From positions 12,792,764 through 12,856,763 of the forward strand of contig CM034310.1 in assembly GCA_019925795.1 (NCBI GenBank): DNA of 64,000 bases, in the 5' to 3' direction. Below, piece by piece: positions 36,552 through 47,500 of the stretch (positions are counted from its first letter, which is position 1; each line of letters starts with the position of its first letter). A model generated the notes under the pieces. It made no database searches, was not told where the DNA came from, and saw only the letters and a program-made list of their open reading frames with translations. Position numbers and translations under genes: made by a program. Source of the DNA: Dendrobium chrysotoxum (Eukaryota; Streptophyta; Magnoliopsida; Asparagales; Orchidaceae).

Positions 36552-37926
36552 GACATCACAAAAAGGAGGAGCGAAAAACACAACCATGAAATTAAAATAA
36601 TAAAAAGACGAATAAAGCTTACGTCAAAAACACATAAAAGTATTTTTTTTTTATTTAAAAATTTTTTGATTAAGCTGCTCTTAGAAAATCAGAATTTTTC
36701 CTTGACTTTAGATTCGAAAACCAATGACAGGATGATTGACAGCGCTGAAATCCAGAAAAGGTTGGAAATAATTAACGTTCGTAGCGCCGACCCCGGGCAC
36801 CTTATCGATGCAAACCTCTTTCAAAACACAAATACGATTCAGAATAAAAGACATTAGATTTGAAAAGAAATCCTTTCAAGCCTCGTTCCAGAAAAATATC
36901 TGATATAATAGTGTTACAAAGTAAAAAAATCAGAAATCAACGATTTTCAAGACTCAAGCTTTTGAAAATATTAAGTGGCGCACAGATTTTTCTAAGACAT
37001 TTAATAATCTGAAAGGAAAGAAAGCTTGTGTTGGGCTCATTTTGTGCCTCTTTTTCAAATTGGTTGGCGCTTTGCGCATCTTTTGATTTTTGATACACTT
37101 TGTGTATCCAATTTGGCAATTTCGCATCTTTTCAATTTTGGCTCATTTTATGCCTCTTTTTCAGATTATCTGGCGCACTGCGCATCTTTTATAAGCTTTC
37201 TCCTTTTCATAATCATTAAAGAGTCTCAGCTGTGAGATTATCTTCCAGACATAGGAGATGACTCTCCGCAGTAAGGAAGAACGATTCACAAAACAAAATC
37301 CATACAACATATGACAAATGCAATCACTTGGTTTAGAAAATCAAACTAATGACTCAAGACTTTGAAAAACACTATTGATATGAGGCAGATTACTGTAGGA
37401 AGAGAAAATAATCTCTATTTCAAAAACTAACATTTTAATTTTGAAAAGGATTTTTATTCAAAAGAAACTACACACCAGTAAAGGAGTTAGAGGAAGAGAA
37501 ATAATTATCAATATTTCTTCCCTTTAACAGATTCAGCGAAGTCAATCACTGCTTATCAGCTTCCAAACCAAAACAAGGTAAAAACTCTCAATCAAAAATT
37601 CAGATCACCAGAAGTAGTGAGCGGTGATCAGATCTTGAAAAGCATAAAATAGTAAGTGCAAGATATGAACCCGTAAATAAATAAAAATAGGTAGAAAATC
37701 ATAGCAAAGTAAATACTCAAATCGAACTAACAAAAAGGGTAACACAGAAATCAGCAGAAGAAATAAAATCAACTGAAGGCAAATAATCAAACCAAAACTA
37801 ACTAACAAAAATCAGAAATCAGAATACAAAAACTAACTAACAGAAATCAGAAAACAGAATACAAAAAACTAACTAACAGAAATCAGAATACCAATCATAA
37901 CAGTCATAAATCAGCAGTCATCAGAA

Positions 37927-40900
37927 TCAAGCATTTATATCAATCACTCCTAATCTGGTTCTCAAAATGCTGAATGAGTCAAAGGCCAGTGGTTTAGTGA
38001 ATATGTCAGCCAGCTGATTTTCAGTTGCTACGTGGTGTAGCTCAATGTCCCCTTTTGTAACATGGTCCCTAATGAAGTGATGCCTAATGTCAATGTGTTT
38101 GGTCCTAGAATGTTGGATTGGATTCTTAGAGATACAGATGGCACTAGTATTATCACACAGAATAGAAATTGTGCCAACAGGTACTCCTAAATCCAAGACT
38201 TGCTGCTTCAACCAAACAACTTGGGCCACACAACTCCCTAAGGCAATGTACTCAGCTTCAACAGTGGAAAGTGCAACTGAGTTCTATTTTCTACTGGACC
38301 AGGAGACTAACGACTGTCCTATAAATTGACAAGTCCCAGAAGTACTCTTCCTATCCACCCTACACCCCGCAAAGTCAGAATCAGAATATCCAATGATCTC
38401 AAAAGAGGTGCTGTGCCTAGGGTACCAAATTCCTAGGTTTGGGGTTCCTAAAAGATATCTAAGAATTCTCTTAACAGCAGTCAGGTGGGACTCTTTTGGA
38501 TCAGCCTGAAACCAAGCACAAAGACAGACACTAAACATGATATCAGGTCGGCTAGCAGTCAGGTAAAGCAGTGACCCTATTATCCCTCTATACTTCTTCT
38601 GATCAACAGATTTTCCATTTGAATCCTTATCTAACTGAACTGAGGAGGGCATGGGAGTATTGATTGGCTTGGCTTTGTCCATTTCATATTTTTTCAAAAT
38701 GTCCTTAGTGTATTTTGATTGATTGAGAAAGGTTCCATCATCCGTTTGCCTTATGCTAAACCCCAAAAAGTAGGACAATTCTCCCATCATACTCATCTCA
38801 AACTCTTTACTCATTGTTTTAGAAAACTCTTCACATAAGTATTTATCAGAAGATCCAAAAATTATATCATCAACATAGATCTGGACAATGAGTAAGTCAT
38901 CTCCTAATCTCCTCAGAAAAAGGGTGGTGTCTACGCTCCCCTTAACAAACTCTCTTTCTAACAGGAATGTGCTAAGCCTCTCATACCAAGCTCTGGGTGC
39001 CTGTTTCAATTCATATAAGGCCTTTTTTAATTTATAGACGTGATTTGGATATTGGGAACTCTCAAAACCTGGGGGTTGTTCTACGAAAATATCTTCTTTA
39101 ATTACCCCATTTAAAAAGGCACTCTTGACATCCATTTGAAACAGCTTAAATCCCTTATAACAGGCAAAGGCTAGTAGCACTCTAATGGCTTCCAATCTAG
39201 CTACAGGGGAAAAAGTTTCCTCAAAATCTATCCCTTCTATCTGATTATACCCCTTAGCCACCAATCTTGCCTTATTTCTCACCACCACACCAGAATCATT
39301 CATCTTATTCTTAAAGACTCACTTGGTTCCGACAATACTTTGGTTTCTAGGTCTTTCTACTAACTCTCAAACATCATTCCTTACAAATTGATTCAATTCT
39401 TCCTGCATAACTAAAATCCAAAACTCATCCGACAAGGCTTGATTGATGTTGGTGGGTTCAGTCATTGAGATAAAGGCAGAATGGTTTACTTCCTTCCTAA
39501 GTCCATGCCTAGTCCTAACACCTTCAGAAGGGTCTCCTAAGATCAGTTCTTTAGGATGACTCGAAGAATATCTCCAATCTCTAGGCAATGGGGTTTGAGG
39601 TTCTACCCTTTCCTCCAAATTTGTATTTCCAACTCCTTGGGTAACCTCAACAATCTCTTCATCTTCTACTTCAGATCTAGACTCCTTAGGATCAGATTCA
39701 TCAAACACTACATGGGTTGTTTCTTCCACCACCAAAGTCCTCCTATTGAACACCCTAAAGGATTTCCCCACACTTGAATATCCTAAGAACACTCCTTCAT
39801 CAGATTTGGGGTCAAATTTTCCTAAGGGTGACTTCCCGTTGTTCAGAATGAAAACCTTACAGCCAAAGACATGGAAGTGGGACAGATTTGGTGTTCTACC
39901 CTTAATGATCTCATAAGGTGTCTTGTTCAATTTGACTCTCACATTCACCCTATTCAGCACATAACAGGCAGTGTTCACCGCTTCAGCCCAAAAGTATTTT
40001 GGAAGTGAATACTCAGCAAGCATGGCTCTAGTGGCTTCCACTAAGGTCCTGTTCTTCCTTTTAGCTACCCCGTTCTGCTGAGGGGTCCTAGGAGCTGAAA
40101 AATTGTAACTAATCTCATGGTTCTCACAAAAACTTCCAAATCTTTCATTTTCAAACTCCCCTCCGTGATCACTATGGATGGTAATAATCTCACATCCTAA
40201 CTTCTTCTGAATCCAAGTAGAGAAAGATCTAAACTCATCAAATGACTCAGATTTGTGTGACAAAAACTTAACCCAAGTGAACCTTGAATAATCATCAACA
40301 ATCACAAAACCATAGACTCTCCCCCCTAAGCTGGCAGTGCTAATGGGTCCAAAGAGGTCCATATGAAGAACTTCTAAAGGTCTAGAAGTGCTAATGTCCT
40401 TAACTGAGTGAAAAGAGGACTGGACTTGCTTCCCCAACTGACAGGCATCACACAGGTGATCCTTAGTGAACTTAAGCTTGGGCACACCTCTAACTAAGTC
40501 CTTTTGGGTGACTCTCCTAAGGGTTTTCATACTAGCACGACACAATCTCCTATGCCATAACCAAGACTCATCAGCAGCAGTTTTTAAGAAAATTGAATTA
40601 TCAGATTTAATGCTACTTACATCCAGCTCGTAGACGTTGTTGATCCTTTGCCCCTGCAAAACAACTTCATCATTTAAGCTTAAAATGCAGCCAGTGGGCA
40701 GGAATTTGATGCTGTATCCCTTGTCACAGAGTTGACTGATGCTCAGCAGGTTGTGTTTCAGTCCATCTACAAGCAAAACATTATCAATCATAAAGTTCTT
40801 TGAATCACCAATTATACCTGTGCCTACCACCTTCCTGGTGGTGTTATCTCCAAGTGTAACCTTGCCTCCAGCTCTGGCCTCCAGCGAAATGAACTGATTT

Positions 40901-40977
40901 TCATCTCCAGTCATATGTCTAGAACATCCGCTGTCCAGGTACCATATGCTCTCACGAGGTCTTGTGTGAGAGCACAC
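37927..40977 (-). pseudogene. Sirevirus pol (PR-IN-RT-RH), three nonsense codons
   Basis: One continuous 1017-codon frame in the order protease, integrase, RT, RNase H, broken by TGA at codons 537 (39367-39369) and 553 (39319-39321) and TAG at 898 (38284-38286). Both TGAs replace Trp codons, and the TAG replaces a Gln codon by family comparison. Protease DSG is at 15-17. Integrase zinc site is H142, R147 (His expected), C176, C179. The DDE triad is D207, D270, K306 (Glu expected). RT has YVDD at 701-704 and the usual KALYGLKQAPRAW reads YELKQ. RNase H has CDNTSAI and ends ADIFTKPLAF. The frame differs from gag's and opens at a GTG just after TAG, so translation would need frameshifting or another route. 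It cannot make an active integrase as written. Confidence 0.93.
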
Positions 40978-40988
40978 CTACAAAATCA

Positions 40989-42800
40989 TCAAATGTCAGT
41001 CTTAGGAACCCAAACAGGTTTGGGTTCCTTCTTATGAAAAGAAGAATGCGATGTATGCGTGCTGTGCTGTGCAACAGGCAGTTTGGGTCTCCACACCCAA
41101 TGTGTACTACGGTGAACAGTATAAGTGTGTGATATGTGTCCTAACATGCCACATGAAAAACATCTAACACCAGGACAAGGATTAACTAAACGTCGTGAGT
41201 GATAGTGCCTCTTCCTAGTAGTGTATGAAACATTCTTTGATGAACTTGCAACAGAATTTTTAAAAGGTGGCGGTGCATAAAATTGTTCAAAAGTAGGCGG
41301 TGTTTTGTTATTTTCAAAAGCACTGATTTTCACTTTCAAAAACTCAATGTGTTTGTTTAAACTTCCAATTTCAAACGTTTTTGCACTTTCAATACTTTCT
41401 AACTCAGATGCCAAATCATTCACTTTCTTAAAAGTAAGTTCTAATTCACCATGCGATGTTTTTAACAAGTTATGCTCAACAATTAAATCAGAATGCTTTT
41501 TATTCAGTTCATCAAACTCATCTAGTAAAGACATGTGATTGCTATCAATGGTGGAATGATCCTTAATCAACACTTCATGCTCTTTTTGCAAAGTCAGATA
41601 ATCTAGTTTCAAACTAGCATGGGTTTTCTTAAGCTTCCTATATGATGTATGAATCTTTTCAGAAACTTCAAATAACTGATCGTAAGTAAGCTCACATACC
41701 TCTTCCTGGTCCGACTGACCAGGGTGATCATCCGCCATCAGACACAAGTTTGTTTCCTCCTCTTCAGCTTCAGTCTCAGAAGAGTCGGATGCAGAGTCTG
41801 CCCAGAACGCCTTCTGAATCCGCTTCTTGTCCTTTCTGAACATTGGTTTCTCCTCACCCTTCTCCTTGCTTGGGTGAGCTTTAAGTGTTGGACAATCAGC
41901 CTTAATGTGTCCAGGCTTCCTGCATTCAAAACAAACCGATTCAGATGAACCCTTAAAGTTTTTATTGAACTTACCCTTGTTCCACTTCTGATAGTTCTTA
42001 TGTTTCTTCCTTAGAAAGCTTTTGAATTGCCTTGTGATTAAGGCAACTTCATCGCTATCAGACCCGGAAGTGCTAGCATCTGAATCTTTGGCCTTTAGTG
42101 TCACGGTCTTCTCTTTCTTGTGTTCTCCTGCATCAAGTTGCCTTTGGTTCACCCCTTGCTCGTAAGCAATGAGTGATCCAAGTAAGCTGTCAATAGAATA
42201 AGTATTTAAATCTTTGGATTCAGTAATAGCAGTAATCTTAGCATCATAAGAAGCAGGCAAACATCTAAGAATCTTGTTCACTCTTTCGTAGTTGGTAAGT
42301 TCTCTACCTAAAGCATGCAAAGAGGTAACAATCTGAGTGAACCTTGTGTACATTTCTGAAATAGTCTCACTAGGTTTCATGCGAAAAAGTTTGTAATCAT
42401 GTAACAAGATGTTTAACCTAGATTGTTTGACTTCAGTTGTACCTTCGTATGTTATACATAACCTATCCCAGATTTCCTTTCCCGTTGTACAAGTAGAAAC
42501 ACGCATATAGTCTTCAGATTTCAAAGCACAAAAGAAACAGTTCAAACATTTTGCATTCAACTGTGCTAAATCACGATCATCAAACGTCCAATCAGCAAAC
42601 GGCAATTCAGTTTTCACATTGTTAATCATTCGAAAAGGTGGTTCGTATCTGTCCTTAACTAACATCCACATGCGATAATCAATAGATTGCAGAAAAGTAG
42701 ACATGCGTGTTTTCCAAAAATCAAAAGGAATATTGTCAAACAACGGTGGTCTAGTAATAGAATAACCTTCAGCAGTATTACGATTGTTACAATTAGCCAT
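40989..42800 (-). CDS. Sirevirus Gag
   Basis: An intact 603-codon ORF from ATG (42798-42800) to TGA. Gag assembles the cytoplasmic particle that packages element RNA. Residues 1-250 are the conserved copia gag region (FDFWKTRMSTFLQS, EIWDRLCITYEGT, LPASYDAKITAI). A CCHC zinc knuckle sits at C290, C293, H298, C303 (CFECRKPGHIKADC). An acidic stretch (about 335-350) and a long heptad-like, probably coiled-coil region (about 375-500) follow. A second knuckle-like motif at C547, C550, H555 has Tyr at 560 where the relic has Cys. It ends 11 bp before the pol frame opens. The long C-terminal extension is typical of Sireviruses rather than short-gag copia. Confidence 0.92.
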   Translation of the reverse strand: MANCNNRNTAEGYSITRPPLFDNIPFDFWKTRMSTFLQSIDYRMWMLVKDRYEPPFRMINNVKTELPFADWTFDDRDLAQLNAKCLNCFFCALKSEDYMRVSTCTTGKEIWDRLCITYEGTTEVKQSRLNILLHDYKLFRMKPSETISEMYTRFTQIVTSLHALGRELTNYERVNKILRCLPASYDAKITAITESKDLNTYSIDSLLGSLIAYEQGVNQRQLDAGEHKKEKTVTLKAKDSDASTSGSDSDEVALITRQFKSFLRKKHKNYQKWNKGKFNKNFKGSSESVCFECRKPGHIKADCPTLKAHPSKEKGEEKPMFRKDKKRIQKAFWADSASDSSETEAEEEETNLCLMADDHPGQSDQEEVCELTYDQLFEVSEKIHTSYRKLKKTHASLKLDYLTLQKEHEVLIKDHSTIDSNHMSLLDEFDELNKKHSDLIVEHNLLKTSHGELELTFKKVNDLASELESIESAKTFEIGSLNKHIEFLKVKISAFENNKTPPTFEQFYAPPPFKNSVASSSKNVSYTTRKRHYHSRRLVNPCPGVRCFSCGMLGHISHTYTVHRSTHWVWRPKLPVAQHSTHTSHSSFHKKEPKPVWVPKTDI

Positions 42801-42842
42801 TGGATCAAATTCAAAAGTTTTTAAACAGAAATTTTGAATCCC

Positions 42843-42854
42843 GCTCTGATACCA
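42843..42854 (-). promoter_or_regulatory. primer-binding site, initiator tRNA-Met
   Basis: TGGTATCAGAGC on the minus strand, two bases after the 5' LTR. This is the standard plant copia PBS for minus-strand DNA priming. Confidence 0.93.
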
Positions 42855-42856
42855 CT

Positions 42857-44535
42857 TGAAAGTTCGAAAGGGATGTTAAGCCCTAGTGAACTAGTCCCGA
42901 GGCTAACCAAGAGGGGGGGTGAATTGGTTATTTAAAAATTTCACGATAACTAATCGTAGCGGAAACAAGTAAACAATAACGAAAAGATCAACCAACGATA
43001 TTCACCCAAGCAGTTTATATTGAAAAGTAAAATGCAAAACTGAATCAGAAAAGCAAACCAGATTTTATAGTGGTTCGGTCAACTTGACCTACGTCCACTC
43101 CCCGGAGCCTCCCCTCCGGGTATTGCACTAAACGAAAGTGACTCTCCTTTTGCTCCGACAGCAAGGCGGAGAAGCCTGTACAAAACACCTCCTTTTCACC
43201 ACACGGTGAGGCAGAGAACCTGACCTCCTTTCGCTTCCTCCTGAAGCAGGCAGAGAACCTTCGAACTCCTTTTGCTTCCACCTGAAGCGGGCAGAGAACC
43301 CACAAACTCCTTTCGCTTCCTCCTGAAGCGGGCAGAGAACCCGGATCTTCTTGCAAACGATCCTCCCACGAAGAACACCGACTAGACGACAGACGACGAG
43401 CGGAGAAGACGACTCTGATCCGTGCTTGGAGCAACCTTAGTGAATCCCTCACTAACTCCCCCTCACAAGATCTCTTCTCTCTCTCCCAACTCTCTCTCTC
43501 TCTAGGATTTCTTAGGGAAGGAAGGCAGCAAAAGATATTTCCAAAAATTGGAAAAAGTTCTTTTAAAGGAGGGCTTAAAATTTGCCCTAAATCTCAACTT
43601 GTCGGCCAAGATCGTCCAGGACGATCGGTAGATCGTCCTGTACGATCAGTTCAAATTCAGCTGTTTTAGCCTGGACGATCTGGCTCTTCTGGACGATCAG
43701 TAGAAAAAGTTGTTCATATCGTCCCGTACGATCCTGCGATCGTCCGGGACGATTAGTTCAAATTGAAGGAAATCATCCAGAAGACAGTTCGGGTCGTCCA
43801 GAGAAATCTGTGCTGGACGACCAAAAAATGACTTGATCGTCCCGGACGATAGGGTAATCGTCCGGTACGATTAGTTCAACAAGGCCCCCAAATCGTCCTG
43901 TACATAGTTCTGGACGTACAGCTGAAATGCACAAGACGATCACGATCGTCCGGGACGATCCTGCGATCGTCCAGGATGATGTGATCGTATCAATTAAACA
44001 TTAATTGCTTTCCTTAATTACCAGACTAATTTAGGCATGATTGTAGTGAATCGTCCAGGACGATACACGTATCGTCCGGGACGATCAGACCAAAATACTT
44101 AAAATAAAACTTGCCTAACTTAATCTGGCGGCTGGGAATTTCTGATTTGAGAATATCGTCCCATACGATCCAAAGATCGTCCAGGACGATCTGCTTAATC
44201 AGACCTTCTTAACTTAGTCGCCCTAATTAGGGTTTCTGTTTTAACTGGATCGTCCAGGACGATGTGGATATCGTCCAGGACGATCTGAACAAATTTTCAA
44301 CAGAAACTCTAATTCACTTAATCTCTCTCCCTGAGTGTGTGTGTGCAATGTTACTTAGCTAGGGAATCAGTTACATTACAATTGACTCAATAAAAAGAAA
44401 AATCATACATTTGACACACTTGGACCCGATCTTGAGTTGGCTTGAGTGGCTCGCGGTCTTTTGTGCCTGAAACAGATTAGCCAAGCAAAACACACTGAAA
44501 ACATGTTTGTCATCATCAAAACCAGATTTGCAATA
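42857..44535 (-). repeat. 5' LTR of minus-strand Sirevirus
   Basis: 1679 bp. Plus-strand ends are TGAAAGTTCG and GCAATA (expected GCAACA, so the terminal TG of the element sense is TA). It has the palindrome array at about 43612-44290, three 41-bp repeats at about 43210-43340, GA-rich runs and TATA. Confidence 0.95.
43063..43069 (-). promoter_or_regulatory. 5' LTR TATA box
   Basis: TATAAAA on the minus strand, the likely core promoter for the genomic RNA. The R region should begin about 25-35 bp downstream. Confidence 0.65.
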
Positions 44536-47500
44536 ATATGCCCATCACTGGGGATCAAACTAGGTGATCATATGGGGGGGTAGGAATATACCAATCATAG
44601 AGGATAAAAATTGGGAGATCATATGTTGGGGCAGGAATATGCTCATCACAAAGGAATAAAATTGATAGATCATATGATAGGGTATGAATATGCCCATCGC
44701 AAAGGATCGAAAATAGGAGATCATATAATGGGGTAGGAATATGCCATCATAGAGGATCAAAACTAGGAGATCGTATGATGGGGTAGGAATATGCCCATCA
44801 CAGAGGATCGAAACTGGGAGATAGTATGATGGGGAAGGAATATGCCCATTATAGAGGATCGAAACTAGAAGATCATATGATGGGGTAAGAATATACCCAT
44901 CGTAGAGGATCAAAACTGGGAGATCGTATGATGGGCTATGAGTATGCCATCACAAGGGATAAAAGCTAGGAGATCGTAAGATGGGGTAGGAATATGCCCA
45001 TCATGGAAGACCAAATTGGCAGATAATATGATGGGGTAGGAATATGCCAATTATAAAGGATCACAACTAGAAGATCGTATGAAGGCGTAGGAATATACCC
45101 ATCACTGAGGATCGAAACTAGGAGATCATATGATGGGGCAGGAATAAACCCATCATAGAGGATCAAAATTGGAGATCGCATGATGGTGTAGGAATATGCC
45201 CATCATAAAGGAATAAAAATGAGAGATCGTATGATAGGGTCAGAATATGCCCATCACTGAGGTAGGAATATGCGATCACAGAGGATCAATACTAGAAAAT
45301 CATATGATGGGGTAGGAATACGCCCATTATAAAGGATCAGAACTAGGAGAATGTATGATGGGGTAGGAATATACCCATCATAGAGGATTGAAACTGGAAG
45401 ATCGTATAATGTGGTAGGAATTTGTCCAGCATTGGGGATCAAAACTACGAGAACTTAAGATGGGGTAGGAATATGCCCATCATCGAGGATCAAAATTGGC
45501 AGATCAAATAATAGGGTAGCAATATGCCCATCAAAGAGGAACAAAATTGGAAGATCGTATGAAGGGGTAGGAATCTGCCTATCACTGAGGATCAAAACTA
45601 AGAGATTGTATGATGGGCTAGGAATATGCCAATCACAGAGAATAAAAAATGGGAGATCGTATGATGTGGTAGGAATATGCCCATCACTGAGGATCAAAAC
45701 TGGGAGACCACATGATCGGGCATTTATATGATGGGGTAGGAATATGCACATCTGAGAGGATCCAAACTAGGAGATCATATGATGAGGTAGGAATATGCCC
45801 ATCATAGAGGATCAAAATGAAGTGACCGTACAATGGGGTAGGAAAATACCTATCATAAAGGATCAAAATTGGGAGATCGTACGATGGGGTGGGAATATGC
45901 CCATCATAGAGGATTAAAACTGGGAGATCATATGATGGGGTAGGAATATGTTGATCATTGAGGATCAAAAGTAGTAGATCATGAGATGGGGTATGAATAT
46001 ACCCATCAAAAGGATCAAAACTGGGAGATTGTATGATGGGGTAGGAATATGCCCATCACAGAGGATCAAAACTGGGAGATCGTGTGATAGGGTAGAAATA
46101 TGCCCATCATAGAGGATCAAGACTAGAGGATCATATGATGGGGTAGGAATATTCGCATCACTAAGGGTCAAAACTAAGAGATAATATGATATGGCAAGAA
46201 TATACCCATAATAAAGGATCAAAAAGGGAAGATCGTATAAAGGGGTAGGAATATGCCCATCATTGAGGATCAAAACTGGGAGACCACATGATCGGGCATT
46301 TATATGATGGGGTAGGAATATGCACATCTGAGAGGATCCAAACTAGGAGATCGTATGATGAGGTAGGAATATGCCCATCATAGAGGATCAAAATGAAGTG
46401 ACCGTACAATGGGGTAGGAAAATACCTATCATAAAGGATCAAAATTGGAAGATCGTACGATGGGATGGGAATATGCCCATCATAGAGGATTAAAACTGGG
46501 AGATCATATGATGGGGTAGGAATATGTTGATCATTGAGGATCAAAAGTAGTAGATCATTAGATGGGGTATGAATATACCCATCAAAAGGATCAAAACTGG
46601 GAGATTGTATGATGGGGTAGGAATATGCCCATTACAGAGGATCAAAACTGGGAGATCGTGTGATGGGGTAGAAATATGCCCATCATAGAGGATCAAGACT
46701 AGAGGATCATATGATGGGGTAGGAATATTCGCATCACTAAGGGTCAAAACTAAGAGATCATATGATATGGCAAGAATATACCCATAATAAAGGATCAAAA
46801 AGGGAAGATCGTATAAAGGGGTAGGAATATGCCCATCAATGAGGATTAAAATTAGGAGATTGTATGATGGGGTAATTATATACATATAAAAAGGATCAAA
46901 ATTGGGATATCAAAAGATGGAGAAAGAATATGCCCATCATAGAGGATCAAAACTAGGAGATCGTATGAGAGAGTAAGATTATGCCCATCACAAAGTTTCA
47001 AAACTTGGAGATAATATGATGAGGTAGGAAAATGCCCATCATAGAGGATCAAGAGTAGGAGATTATATTATGGGGTAGGAATATGCCCATAACAGAGGAT
47101 CAAAATTGGGAGATCATGTAATGTGGTTGAAATATGCCCATTATAGAGGACCAAGACTAGAAGATCATATGATGGGGTAAGAATATGACCATCACTGAGG
47201 ATCGAAATTGGCAGATAATATGATGGGGTAGGGATATGCCCATCATACAGGATCAAAACTGGAAGATCATTTAAAGGGGTAAGAATATGCCCATCACTGA
47301 GCATCGAAACTACGATATTTTTTTGATGGGGTAGGAATATACCCATCACAGAGGAACAATTTTAGGAGATCATATGATGGGGTAAGAATATGCCCATCAC
47401 AGAGGAATAAAAATGGGAAATCATATGATAGGGTAGGATTATGCCGATCACAAAGGATCCAAACTAGGAGACCATATGATGGGGTAGTAATATGCCATTA

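Larger units (their letters stand above)
36366..37926 (-). other. 3' non-coding region of the Sirevirus
   Basis: About 1.56 kb between the pol stop and the LTR with no credible ORF. It contains several short near-repeats of GGCGC..TGCGCATCTTTT (37060-37190) and runs of AACTAACAGAAATCAGAA (37800-37880). No env-like gene is seen. Part of it resembles 18990-19330. Confidence 0.8.
34672..44535 (-). mobile_element. complete Sirevirus (Ty1/copia) element, minus strand
   Basis: A 9.86-kb LTR retrotransposon inserted in the satellite. LTRs are at 42857-44535 (5') and 34672-36365 (3'). The 5-bp TSD ATATG lies at 34667-34671 and 44536-44540. Removing the element and one TSD copy restores a normal monomer. 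Order on the minus strand: LTR, PBS for initiator tRNA-Met, gag, pol, ~1.5 kb non-coding, two polypurine tracts, LTR. By eye the LTRs differ at roughly 20 sites plus one ~15-bp indel, about 1%, so it is fairly young. gag is open, while pol carries three stops and integrase substitutions. Sirevirus placement is from gag architecture, gene order, PBS, multiple polypurine tracts and palindromic LTRs. Confidence 0.95.

Noticed and set aside
36366..37926. env-like ORF in the Sirevirus 3' region
   Set aside because: No open frame of useful length or transmembrane pattern in this copy or at 13912-15340.
42843..42854. Possible tRNA gene end near the Sirevirus LTRs
   Set aside because: Only the 12-base PBS complementarity is present. 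There is no cloverleaf.
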